This document shows, in pieces, positions 23,774-35,398 of a stretch of 64,000 nt of DNA (positions within the stretch are counted from its first letter, which is position 1; the number at the start of each line of letters is the position of its first letter). The position numbers were made by a program, and so were the translations under genes. A model generated the notes under the pieces. The model searched no databases. It had not been told where the DNA came from and saw only the letters and a list, made by a program, of their open reading frames with translations. The DNA is from Rosa chinensis (lineage: Eukaryota > Streptophyta > Magnoliopsida > Rosales > Rosaceae): assembly GCF_002994745.2 (NCBI RefSeq), contig NC_037093.1, positions 67,599,510 through 67,663,509 on the forward strand, given 5' to 3'.

Positions 23774-23993
23774 TCAAAGCCATCCATTCTCTAATTTGCT
23801 ATTTCCATAATGCGTTGAATAACTATTATAGAAGAACAAAGCCATACATTCTCTAATTTGCTATTCCCATATATTTCTCTTTTGTATGCGTTGAATAACT
23901 ATTATAGAAGAACAAATCCATCCATTCTCTAATTTGTTATTCCCATATATTTCTATTTTGTATGCGTTGAATAACTATTATAGAAGAACAAAG
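23774..23993. repeat. Tandem repeat, three copies of 62-76 bp
   Basis: Three successive copies begin at the CCATTCTCTAATTTG word (23784, 23846 as ACATTCT, 23922) and end with GCGTTGAATAACTATTATAG. The first copy lacks a ~14-base segment (CATATATTTCTxTTTTGT) that is present in copies two and three. Noncoding. Confidence 0.9.
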
Positions 23994-25192
23994 TTGTTCA
24001 ATAAGTCACGACCAAACATAACATATCTCTCTCTTAGTTGTCTAGATATATATTTCCAAACTTGAATGGACCTACATGTTTGAACAATATCCATGAAGTA
24101 GCAAGTACTCTTTTTTTTGACAATCTTAATTATTTTTCTCATTCTGTGTACAGCTAGCTAGTTACCTCGAGGCAACTTCTTTCTCATTAGCTTTATGGAT
24201 TTTCTCATGTTACATTTTACTACAACTTTTCAAGCCCTTTCACACGATTATATGTTTGGCTTTTCATGATCATCAAATGGGAACCCTAATCAAAACTCAC
24301 CAAATTAAGTTGATGTGTTCTTATGTCAAACTAAATAATTAATTGATCAATGCATAATTTGTCACGTACGTAAGCTGTAAGCATGCATGACCTAAGAGTT
24401 ATTCGGGACCTGATTAGTTTTCTACGTTTGTCATGTTCATAATCGTAGGGGGGTTTATACGTTCCTGTTCAGGGTTTGATTTCCATTTGTACAAGTATAG
24501 CTATAAATATCCTTCTGTGGACAGTGGACACAACTATATAATTGATTTCCATTAGCTGATGGAGGCCTGCATGGTTACCCTCAGGATTTAGGTGAAGCAA
24601 ATCTACGAAGATTAAGACTTTTTAGTATATTGAATTATACCTCTTTAACTAATTGATATAAAAATTTATTTAACTTAGTGGGTGAATGTATTCCGATCAA
24701 AAGACTAAAAAGTTTTTTCTTGCAATTGAGAACTAAGATCGTATTATGAATAACCCAATAATAAAATACCAAAATTCATTAGATACATAGAATTAACAAT
24801 ACAATTACCTATGAAGAAAATTAAAACTTCAATATTTGTTATGGGAGTTTTTTACTGATGACTTGTTCATTATCAATTGTACATCATTTTTTATTTTATC
24901 TTTCATCGGAGGATTTTTCCGAAGTACTTTTAGTCGGAAAATGTGTCTCCGCTTTTATAGATGTAAACTCTTTTGAGACTATGTTGGAGGCCATAAGTTC
25001 ATGCCTAACCCGCCTTGGCGCAGGGCCAGCCCTAAAGCTAATAGTTGAAAATGAGACGAGACGTACTGATTTTAACTACACCGGTATGCTAATGATGATG
25101 CAAACCAGTGTTTAGTGAAAGCAAGAAGAAGCAGACTAACAGTCGATCAAATGAGGTTGAACCTATAAACATTTTATATATGATGTGTTATA

Positions 25193-25430
25193 AGTCAAAC
25201 AGAACAAAGGCAAAGAGAAAGTATGGGAATTTCTGATGTATCTTGATTAATTTATCCAAAAATAGAGTATATATACAAAGTATGCAGAAACCTAATAGGA
25301 AAGTGATTACCTAATTACATCGTAATATACTCCCCCTTAACTACATAACATTCTAAATAATTACACAATCCTAATTACATAACAACTGCTACAATCAAGG
25401 GATACAATTAAGGAGTGACTCACTCAAACA
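25193..25430 (-). repeat. 3' LTR of Copia element
   Basis: On the minus strand it starts TGTTTGAGTGAGTC and ends TTTGACT. It is preceded by a purine-rich CTTGAGGAG, a plausible polypurine tract. The ends are TG...CT rather than the usual TG...CA, and both LTRs agree on this. Confidence 0.9.
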
Positions 25431-25434
25431 CTCC

Positions 25435-28400
25435 TCAAGTTGGAGCATACAGATCACGTATGCCCAACTTGTCAAGTGAGTCATAAAATGCCCTACTAGA
25501 AATTGCCTTTGTGAGAATGTCTGCCAACTGCTCCTCAGAATGTACAAAGGGAAGAGAAATAATCTGCTGATCCAACTTCTCTTTAATGAAATGTCTATCA
25601 ACTTCCACATGTTTGGATCTATCATGCTGGACAGGATTATGACCAATTTCAACCGTAGCTTTGTTATCACAAAACAAGGGCATGGACTTTTTCTGTTTGA
25701 ATCCCAAATCCCTCAACAAATGTCTCAACCATAACATCTCACAAACTCCACGGGCCATTCCTCTATATTCTGCTTCAGCACTAGAGTGGATCACCACTTT
25801 CTGCTTCTTACTCTTCCAAGTAACCAAATTCCCACCAACAAACGTAAAGCGGTAAAGTAACCAGAGGTGGATCTCTTGTCAGTTATACAACCTGCCCAAT
25901 TTGCGTCTGTATACCCCAAAACGTCCAAATGCCTATGCTTAGAGAACACCAGCCCCCTGCCTGGGGAAGACTTCAAATACCTCAAAATTCTAATCACAGC
26001 TTCCATATGAGCCTCACTAGGATTATACATAAACTGACTCACAACACTAACCGCATAAGCTAAATCTGGTCTAGTGTGCGACAAATAAATTAATCTCCCA
26101 ACTAACCTTTGATATCTGGCCTTGTTTGTGGGTACCTGATCCGGATACTCAGCTAACCGATGGTTCTATTCTATAGGTGTATCAGCTGGTGTACAATCAA
26201 GCATACATGTTTCTACTAACAGATAAAGAACATACTTTCTCTGGCTCAACATAATACAATATTTTCCTCGAGCAACTTCAATCCCCAAGAAATATTTTAA
26301 ACTCCCCAAGTCTTTCATCTTAAACTATGCAGACAACTCTCTTTGCAACTTCCTCATCTCCTCAAAATCATTACCTGTCACTACCATGTCATCCACATAA
26401 ATAATTAGAGTCGTGACTCTACCTTTCTGATGCTTAAGGAATAGAGTATGATCAGAGTTGCTCTGCCTGTATCTAATCCGTTTCGTAAACGTTGTGAACC
26501 GACCAAACCAAACTCTTGGGGACTGTTTGAGGCCATATAGAGACTTCCTTAGATGACACACCACCCTAGTCCTAGTGGAAGTACCATACCCCGGAGGCAA
26601 GTCCATATGGACTTCTTCATTCCAATCACCATGTAAGAAGGCATTCTTAACATCAAACTGTTGAAGAGGCCAATCAAGATTAGCTGCTAGAGACAGAAGT
26701 ACCCGAATTGTATTGATTTTTGCTACTGGGGCAAAAGTTTCATTATAGTCCACACCATAGTTCTGGGTGTAACCCTTTGCTACTAGCCTTGCCTTATATT
26801 TGTCTACTGAACCATCAGAATTGTGCTTCACTGTATACACCCATCTGCACCCAACTGTTTTCTTTCCAGGAGGTAGTGATACTAACTCCCATGTTTGATT
26901 TTTCTCAAGTGCATCCATCTCCATGACCATTGCTTTTGCCCACTTCTCATCCTTCATTGCATCCTGCACTTTATTAGGAAGTGACACAGAAGATAATTGA
27001 TTCACAAAGGCTACATATGGTTTAGACAACCTATGAGTAGACACATAATTAGCTATAGGGTATTTGATCTTAGCACACAAAATTGGTTCATATTTCTTGG
27101 GAGGCTGACCACGATTGGACCGTTCTGGTAAGACTCGCGTTTGAAAATGTGTAGAATCAATTAAAGGAGTAACACGATTAGACAAAGGTGGGTTATAGGA
27201 CAAAGGCAAACTACTACGTACCTCAGATGAAGATTGAACAGGGGAGACCACTGATGGAGAGAGAGACCAAACGATTAGGGGCTTCATCTTGAAGGGTAGA
27301 GGATTCAGCAATTGTCTTTTCTATCTCGGAATTCACAACGCTCTGTTCGGCAGTTTCATTTTTTGTTTCGGAATTCACAACACTCTGTTCGGCAGTTGTA
27401 TTTTCTGTTTCGGAATTCACAATGCTCTATTTGACAACTGCATTTTCTATTTCAGAATTCATAATGCTCTGTTCGGCAATTGCATTGTCTGATTCGGAAT
27501 TCACAATGCTCTGTTCGGCAGTTGCATTTTTGCCGAGATCGAAGGTTGGAAAGGGAAGGGTGGTTGTGGTGGGAAGGTTGGGCTCATTGTCACTGAGTGC
27601 AGAGGTCGTTGGCCCTGTTTGGTACTGTCCTTCATAAAAAACACATTGCTCACCCTGACTATGAGTCATAGAAAGTGGAAAATAGCATGTATCCTCATTG
27701 AATGTCACATCTATAGTGACATAAAATCGTTGAGAGGGAGGATGATAACACTTGTATCCTTTCTAATGAGTCTCATACCCGACAAAGACTTGAGAGCCCT
27801 TGCATCTAACTTGGAACGTTGCTTCTTATAAAGATTGACATAGGCTGCACAACCAAAGACTCGAGCAGGAAGGGTATTAAGAGATAGAATAGAGACATAA
27901 CTAGACAATACCTCAAATGGAATACGACCTTGAAGAGAGGAAGATGGGAAACGATTAATGAGATGGGAGGCACACAACACTGCCTCTCCCCAAAGGTATT
28001 TAAGCATATTGGCACTAAGAAGAAGGGCGCGACCAATGTCTAACAAATGATGATTCAGAAACCCCATTCTGTTATGGTGTTTGTGGGCAAGTGGTTTGGT
28101 GAATAATTCCATGAGATTGGAAATAATCACGAAATTAATGATTAACAAACTCCCCCCTATTATCAGACCAAAAGACCTTAATACGAGCATCATATTAGGT
28201 ACGAACAAGATTATGGAATGTTGTAAAGGCAGAGAAAACTGCATCTTTTGACTTAAGTAAAACAACCCAAGTTAATCTGGTGAAGTCATCAATGAATAAA
28301 ACAAAATAATGCATTCATGAAAGAGTTGAATTTTTGGAAAGTCCCCATAAATCGGAATGAATTAATTCAAAAGGAGTTGTACTAGATTGAAAGCTAGAAG

Positions 28401-29247
28401 AATAACTAGACCTATGACTCTTGGCTAGAGAACATATTTCACAATGTAGACTAGAATCACTTATTCTAAAAAAAAGGGAAGGCATGGACTTCTTCATGAC
28501 ACCAAAGGATCGGTGGCCCAAACGGCGATGCCACAACCACAATTCATTTATCCGATCAGAACACTCAATGTGGACTTTATGGTGCTTGTGTCGGTCCTCC
28601 ATACATGCAATCCAAGTGAAACAGTCTCTCCCTCAGATCTCCGTTGCCAATTATCACCCAAGTGCACAGATCATGAAAGATGACATACAGAGGATAAAAG
28701 GTGACAGAGCATTTGTTTTGTGTGTTTAATTGAGACACAGATAAAAGATGAGAGATAAAGAGGGTACATAGAGGACATTATAAAGAGTAATGGACGGTGT
28801 AACCTGGACTGACCCAATTCCTAAGATCGGAAAGGACTCACCATTGGCATTAGATACATGTGTTATGGATGGGGAGGACAACGTGACGAAGAAAGACTTA
28901 TCATAAGTCATATGATCAGACGCACCAGAATCAATTATCCATGTATTACTACTAGTAAAGCCAGAAACATTTAAAGCGACACCAATTTTACCTTGATTCT
29001 CCTGGGTTAGGAAAATATTACCCTTAGTTTGATCTTGACCCTCCACACCACAAAAATCAGGTTCTTGCTCCTGCACTAGTTGGATTGCCGCCTTACTTTT
29101 CTGACCATTGTTACTTCTTTTCCAACCAGAGTTATTGGAGTTGAGTCTTAGCAACTTGGGGCATTGACTCTTGTAGTGTCCAACAGTTTTACAATAGTTA
29201 CAAGTCACCTGACTGTTGAACAACGAACTAAGGGACAAATCTGCCAT
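25435..29247 (-). pseudogene. Copia gag-pol remnant
   Basis: Read on the minus strand. A short N-terminus leads straight into a CCHC zinc knuckle (CNYCKTVGHYKSQC, ~29190), then the protease motif IIDSGASDHM (~28930). Next come a GAG-pre-integrase block (LWHRRLGHRS, CEICSLAKSH, 28315-28602) and an integrase core (27711-28265). A linker with 42-bp repeats follows, then reverse transcriptase (WELVSLPPGKKTVGCRW, YVDDM, 26325-27311) and RNase H (AEAEYRGMA, ~25770). The domains fall in different frames with internal stops, and the usual ~200-residue gag capsid region before the zinc knuckle is absent. No functional polyprotein can be made from this copy. Confidence 0.9.
27328..27537. repeat. 42-bp minisatellite inside Copia pol linker
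   Basis: The word GGAATTCACAA or a close variant recurs every 42 bases at 27328, 27370, 27412, 27454 and 27496, giving five copies. On the minus strand each unit encodes a 14-residue block of the type NSETENTTAEQSVV. It lies between integrase and reverse transcriptase. Confidence 0.92.
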
Positions 29248-29440
29248 TCTTCTTCTTCAAGCAGCAACACAAACCACAAAATTTGACACGGCTAAGGAAG
29301 GAGAGACTGACGGCAAGGTATTGCAAACTATAGGGTTTTAGGGCAAAAGGAACAGAGGATGAAGACAAAAGACAAACTCTTAAAGAGTACAAAGACAAAT
29401 TTGCAGCGGAAACAAATGAATAGAGTCCAGACGGATCTCT

Positions 29441-29452
29441 GCTCTGATACCA
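29441..29452 (-). other. Primer-binding site of Copia element
   Basis: On the minus strand TGGTATCAGAGC lies directly downstream of the 5' LTR. This is the standard plant primer-binding site complementary to initiator methionine tRNA. Confidence 0.92.
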
Positions 29453-29692
29453 AGTCAAACATAACAAAGGCAAAGAGAAAGTTTGGGAATTTCTGATGTA
29501 TCTTGATTAATTTCTCCAAAAATAGAGTATATACAAAGTATGCAGAAACCTAATTGGAAAGTGATTACCTAATTACATCGTAATATACTCCCCCTTAACT
29601 ACATAACATTGTAAATAATTACACAATCCTAATTACATAACAATATATTACTACAATCAAGGGATACAATTAAGGAGTGACTCACTCCAACA
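29453..29692 (-). repeat. 5' LTR of Copia element
   Basis: Starts TGTTGGAGTGAGTC on the minus strand and ends ...TTTGACT just before the primer-binding site. It aligns to the 3' LTR over its full length with small indels. Confidence 0.9.
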
Positions 29693-29697
29693 TTATA

Positions 29698-30103
29698 TCT
29701 AAGCATGACTCCCACAAATTAGACAATTCATTCGTTATTCATTCTTGAAGATCTGCCAGTCAATAAACAAACTCACCGATTTGAAAGACTCGGTAACATA
29801 TAAATGTACAAAACCATCATCCAGATGATGAGATGTTCCATTCTATACTTTTATCCATCTGGCCATCTGGAACTTTAGAATCAAAATGACCTGTTACTCT
29901 GTTAGGCCCAACTAATTTCATGTTCCCGAAGGCCCATACGGCCCAGTTATTTTTTGTTTATTCCTTTATACTTCTTTTTAATTTGAAAGATGCAAAAGCC
30001 TCACCGCGATCTGTAATTAGAATTCCAGAAGTGGTGACGGATCAAAAATAAATAAAAACGTGATTGAGTGAGTACCAAGTCTGATTCAATTGCAATATGT
30101 CAT
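29698..30103. other. Intergenic, no gene recognised
   Basis: AT-rich sequence between the Copia element and the hAT-type MITE. No feature recognised. Confidence 0.4.
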
Positions 30104-30675
30104 CAGGGCCGGTCCTAAGATTCTAATGGTCTGAGGCGAAGAATTAAAATGTGGTCTCCCGTACATGTGTGTGTGTGTGTATTTGCTCCAAATAACAATA
30201 AAAAATCATGTATTTTGAATAAAAGTAAATATGAAATTAATAACAAAACAAAAGTATATGAATTTTTATTCCCTACATAAATTTCTAAATTAAACTAGTT
30301 AGTCATGTGGAAAAAGGAAAGGAAAAGTTTTTTTTTTTTTTTTTGGAAAGGAAAAAGGAAAAGTTTATATGGAAAAGGAAGAAGAAGAAAAAAATGGTGG
30401 GCTGGGCCACGGGGTCCAAGAAAAATAAACTTAAGAGATTGAATAAAAAAGACAGAAGTGAAAACAGGAATGAGAATTGGGGATTCGAACCTTGGTGAGG
30501 AAGATGCAAACTGAATTCAGTTCCGCTGGAACAACATGCAATTTGTTGTTTGTAAAGGCAAATAAAATATATATATATATAGTATCTTTAACACATCTAC
30601 AGAAACTACGAAGGCCCCCGAGAGCCGGTGGCCTGAGGCAGCTGCCTCAGGCGGTAGCCCTTAGGGCCGGCCCTA
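30104..30675. mobile_element. hAT-type MITE with CAGGGCCGG ends
   Basis: The left end is CAGGGCCGGTCCTAAG and the right end, reversed, is TAGGGCCGGCCCTAAG: 16-bp inverted ends with two mismatches. An 8-bp duplication, TATGTCAT, flanks it (30096-30103 and 30676-30683). Subterminal CTGAGGC/GCCTCAG words occur near both ends. There is no coding capacity, only low-complexity A- and T-rich frames. The ends and TSD fit a non-autonomous hAT element. Confidence 0.85.
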
Positions 30676-30917
30676 TATGTCATTGAGTGACAATAGTGTT
30701 GATGAGTGGTTGTTAGGCTTTCGTTATGTGTTAACGATCACGACATGTAAGTTTTTAATATTTGCATCCAATTCTGATTCACAAGTCACTTCGCTTAAAC
30801 CATTACTCGAAATTAGACAATGAAATGATAAAATGGAAAAGCTTAAGAAAATGATGGGCAACAACCGTGGTTCTAAACTGAATGTACATCTTATTCCACT
30901 CTACTTGGAAACGAAGA

Positions 30918-33577
30918 TTAATCAATTTCAAGAATCCAGCCTTTCTTATCCTCAATACGACCCGTTTGAATTCCTATGAGAGTTGAGTAGAGCTGTGGAC
31001 AAACAGTTTGAACACCTGTTTTGTATTCCATCCTGCATACATATGACTAAGAGTCAATTACAAGAGCTAAATGGAAGTAAAATATGTGAATGAGCTTTGC
31101 CATGCAAAAGAGTGAAGTTGTTAATCGGTTTTCAACCTGATTTTCGTTCATTAGTTCTTATAAGGAAAGTATGGAGGATGGTACCTTCTATCTTTATATG
31201 TAATGTTTCCCACAGGAGCAACACCGACTGCAGTTCCTGTACAGAATACTTCATCAGCTTCACTCAGTTCATCTACCGGAATTGCACGCTCCTCAACCTG
31301 ACACAGGCAATGGTTAACTTGCAAGTCTTCAAATAGGAATGGTGTAAGTTACAGGAAAATCACCTGATAACCATGATCGCGAGCGATTTCAATGATGCTT
31401 TTTCGAGTTACCCCTGATAGTATAGTCCCAGCCGTTGTAGGAGTTGAAATAACATTGCCCTAAGAATTGGAAAACAAATGCATTAGACATGTGCCAAGTC
31501 AATTTTGAGTACAAAGTTGAGATATAGCTCTTCGATATTAATTATGCTTGACACCAGTCTTAACTAGTTACCTTCACAATGAAAATGTTACAAGAAGAGA
31601 CCTCCTCCAGATTCTTTTTATTTACCGAGTCTAGATATAACACATCAGAATATCCTCGGCTCTTTGCTCTGAGCAGTGCCTTCAAAACCTACATAAGAAG
31701 GACAAGTTAGTGTCACAAATGGAAGTTACACTTCAATCATCTATGATAAAAACCTTTTGCTTACTGGAGCATAATTGGTGATGCTTTTGACACCTCCAGC
31801 CCCACCACGAGAGGAACGATCATATTCCTCCTCGACGTATATGCTCAAAGGTGCAGAACCCTCCTATTCATAGAACAGGAAGCATATAAAGTTAATATCC
31901 TATGATTGATTGATGCTGTAGTCAGCTTAAACTGAGAAATGTTTTCCTAACCTTGAAATAGTTGCGGACTGGTGAAGCGTATACAAGGAATGTGTATTCA
32001 GGCGATGTGCCTAAACCTAATATAGGACCACTTCCTATAAGTAGAGGCCTAATATATAAAGACCCTTTTCCTGGAGGGGGAACCTGTTCTTTAAATCAAG
32101 GAACGCACGGTTATAAATATGTGTACTACCTGTATACCAGTCCTATACCATAACAATAGACTGAACTAAAAAATAAATCAAAGTTGTTTGCGTCAAATGA
32201 AAATGAGGATTACCCAACACTTGTTAGCTTGAGCAGTTTGCTTCACAGCATCGATAAATTGATCAAGGGATGGCGAGGGCATGCACATTCTTTCTGAACC
32301 AATCTTCATTCGCATTGCATTCTGGTCTGGACGAAAGATAAGGAGATTGCCATCTTCTTTCCTGAATGCTTTCATCCCTTCATATATACCCTGTTCAGAT
32401 TTTATCCGCAACTGTGAATTTCTTCAAGTGGCAAGCCAAGTGAACAAACAACATCGGAAGCATCATTACAAGCCCAGCTTTGTCTAATTATTTTTCCACC
32501 AGGATATTAGTTAAGCCTTTGTCTAGGATGAATTGTGTGAAAAGTTGGATTTGGAATATCTAAGCATGAACTAAACCATATGAGTTTTATAAGATGAAAA
32601 ACAGACTTACCTGGCCATAATTCAAAACTCCAGCAGCAGGGCTTAGTTCAATATTTCCATAAAGATTAAGTTGGCCTTGTTCGAATATCCCGTTGTTGGA
32701 ACATTTCATCATGTACATGTAATCAGTTGGCACTAGACCAAATCCAAGATTATCCCAATCCACATCAGCATACTCATTCTTACCAAATTTACTGCAGTCC
32801 AAGTAACCCAGAAGAAGATCAGTCTACACACACCTCTACCAATAAGTTTCATCATCTTTCAAGTAAAAAAAGTTTCATAATCTTTTGCCAAGTCTAGAAA
32901 AAGGTAGTAATCAATAAGCTGATCAATGTAACATACATTGACTGAGTTGAAAAGAGTATCCTATAATATCTCGGATTTATTTTCAGCCATTTTGTATATA
33001 AATGACGACAAATCATTTACCTGCACACAGATGCTTCACACGCTTGTTCTGCGTTAGAAGCAGCCCCTGATCCAAAGCAGCGGTGATCTCTAAGCTGCTA
33101 AACCAAGGGAGATATATCAGTTCTCCTAATTTTAAAAAATAATAGGAGACTAGCAACCAGTGCACACTGTATGAGTAAGAAAGGAGCATATTCATATAGT
33201 TGGAAGTTGGAACTTGGAAGAAATTATCAACAGTCGAAACAAAGTGACATTATAGATTTTAGAATATACAAAGACTGTTGACCAAAATATAGTATTATTC
33301 AATATATAGCATAATCTTTGTTAATGAAACTAATGCAATGAACACGGAAAATTTAGTACTATCCAATAACAGCATCATGATTAACAGATGACGGAGAAAA
33401 CAGAGGAAACAGAGGATATTGATTATAACATTTCAGCAAAAGGAAAGGGAAATACAGAAGAAAGAAAACCATGCATGATCCAATGAAATGAACATTCACC
33501 TTGGTTGGCAAAGATGACGAAGAGCCAACTCCAACAGATTGAACCAGCTTACTCAAGCCTGCAGTCCTTCGAATCAT
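30918..33577 (-). CDS. BCAT: Branched-chain amino acid aminotransferase (BCAT), intact copy
   Basis: PLP enzyme that reversibly transaminates Leu, Ile and Val with 2-oxoglutarate. Exons on the minus strand: 33577-33500, 33094-33021, 32791-32611, 32390-32214, 32083-31952, 31863-31765, 31688-31572, 31459-31364, 31297-31185 and 31032-30918. All join in phase at GT-AG sites, giving 393 aa. Family blocks: [67 protein letters not shown] with the PLP Lys240, [10 protein letters not shown] with Glu276 (contact to the PLP ring nitrogen), and EVFCTGTAV with Thr340 (phosphate contact). The first ~50 residues are rich in Ser, Thr and Arg and look like an organelle targeting peptide; plastid or mitochondrion cannot be told apart. 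The chosen ATG at 33577 is the first in this frame. A leader exon ending in GAG|GTGAGG near 34507 may precede it. It lies head to tail with the next gene. Confidence 0.92.
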
Positions 33578-35398
33578 GGTTGTTGTTCTGTTGGAAATTC
33601 TGGAGATGGATGATGCTTTGAGTAAGAACTTGCAGGTTGAGGCGTCTGGTACACTGCCCTTAAGAGTAGATGTCCGCCCTTCGGAGATTATATCTCGGTG
33701 TAGCAAGTGATGACGGCCTACCCTCTAGGGTACAACAACCTCGATCCTTGTAGGTGTACACTCACAATACTTGGATTGTATCGAACAACTTGAAAACTTT
33801 CTTTTGGTGGAATAGAAAAATTAAAGGAAACACATGAGAAATTTGAGCTCGGAAAGGAAACAAAGGATTGAGACTGCCCTCAAACCTTGATTAATGAAAC
33901 TGTCGAATACAAGGGGGAACATTGAGCCTAAACTCTTGATTACAATAAGCACCTAGAGAACATCCTGACATAATATCATGACTCTCTAATAAGCAATTGT
34001 ATTCAATGATCTGGAAACAAAGGATTGAGTTTTGTTGTGTGTTTTGATCTGGAAAGCTAGGGATTATATATATGGCAGGAATGATCAATGCAATGACAAT
34101 TTAACAATAGCAATTAAGCTAGGTAACTTATGTAACCGAAATGAATATTATGACATTAATTAGGAAGAATCAAACTGTCAAAATAGGACTGACATTTAAA
34201 CTCTGTACCTTATGTAACAGAAAGGCAATATATATCTTGACATTGATGAGAAAACCAAAACGGAAGAAAGCAAATAAAGAACCACTATAATTGCAGACTT
34301 TGAACAGATGAATGATATATGAGTATAGTGCAGACTTTGAACAAATGAATAATATATGAGTAAACTGATGAAATCTTTGTGTCAATCACAATCAAACAGA
34401 GTTAAAAACTATTGCCATCTGCAATTAAAGGTCCAATGGAGTTTTCAACTATAGCTGGTATTTTGAAATATTCTAAGTAAATTCCAATATGTTCCTCACC
34501 TCTCTCTCGATTCTCGACCAAAACAATCCAATTTGAAGTAGAGATTTGTCCGAGCAAGAATCTCAGGTGTTGAGCAATCTCAGACGATTGAAATGAGAAG
34601 AAGAAGAAGAAAGAAGATAAACAGGAAAGGACAGAGAGAGCTGGCGTTACAAATACAGTGTGGTAAAAGATGCAGAGAATGATGGGTTGCGAGAAAACAA
34701 ATAATAGTCCATATCCTCTGACAAGGGAGAAAGTGAAAATGGTCAGAAAGGGACAAAACGTGGCGTGCAGAAAATTTGAGCACGTAACCATTTTAGGTTT
34801 GGGATTTAATACGACTTTAGGTTATGTGAGGAGAAGAACAAGGATTGGTCAAGTGCTAATGCCTAGTTGGTTATTCCTTATCGACGAAATAGGAGATGGA
34901 TAATGACAGCTGACTACCTAGCTTTAGAAATAAGAGGGAGAGATAGCTATGACAGTTTGCAACTATGAGGACGCGTTTGCCAGGTCACACTAGGAAAAGA
35001 ACAAACCAATAGTTAATTGGTGCAAATCCATGAGCTCAATCTAGTGTACTAGTGTAGCGTCTTTCAGATACGCATGGTCACCGTGGTTGAAGGCCAGAAG
35101 GCCAAACCATCATCGGAAAAGAACGTGGCGACACTGTTGCCCATTCCAATCCGACTCCTTGGCCTTAGGAGGAGGATGGTGTTTATAATCCGACTTGGCA
35201 GCCACATGTTCAAACTTTAACAGAAGCCACACATATGTAAGGTCACCTAACATTTTTCCGTTACGGAATTATCAAACTGAAGTATAGTCCCATTTGGTTG
35301 AATTGAACCAAGACTTTGTACTACAGAAACGTTTATTCATTGTTCACCAATGGAAGTTTTGTTTACGGTCTACCATCCATGATAATCTATGTTTTCTA
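33578..35398. other. Intergenic region between the two BCAT genes
   Basis: Holds the presumed promoter of the downstream BCAT copy. A CT-rich minus-strand stretch at ~34690-34507 ends in a good splice donor (GAGAG|GTGAGG) and may be a noncoding first exon. No further coding gene is recognised. Confidence 0.4.

Larger units (their letters stand above)
21981..25187. other. Intergenic region upstream of MYB gene
   Basis: Presumed MYB promoter plus AT-rich intergenic DNA. Two repeats inside it are listed separately. No coding frame resembles a known protein. Confidence 0.5.
25193..29692 (-). mobile_element. Ty1/Copia LTR retrotransposon, degenerate, 4.5 kb
   Basis: Bounded by a 5-bp duplication, TTATA (25188-25192 and 29693-29697). 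Two direct LTRs of ~240 bp flank pol remnants in the order zinc knuckle, protease, integrase, reverse transcriptase, RNase H (minus strand), which is the Copia order. A primer-binding site for initiator Met-tRNA abuts the 5' LTR. The coding part is broken by frameshifts and stops, and most of gag is missing, so the element is not autonomous. The LTRs differ at roughly ten positions, suggesting a fairly recent insertion. Confidence 0.93.

Noticed and set aside
27289..27537. CRISPR-like or satellite interpretation of the 42-bp repeats
   Set aside because: The repeats have no unique spacers, lie within a Copia coding region and keep a 14-codon frame; the genome is a plant one.
30478..30494. tRNA B-box-like GGTTCGAATCC on the minus strand
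   Set aside because: No A box, acceptor stem or cloverleaf is present around it; it lies inside the hAT-type MITE and is probably coincidental.
34402..34791. Minus-strand open frame upstream of the intact BCAT gene
   Set aside because: Low-complexity Phe/Ser-rich translation; better explained as a CT-rich noncoding leader exon with a splice donor.
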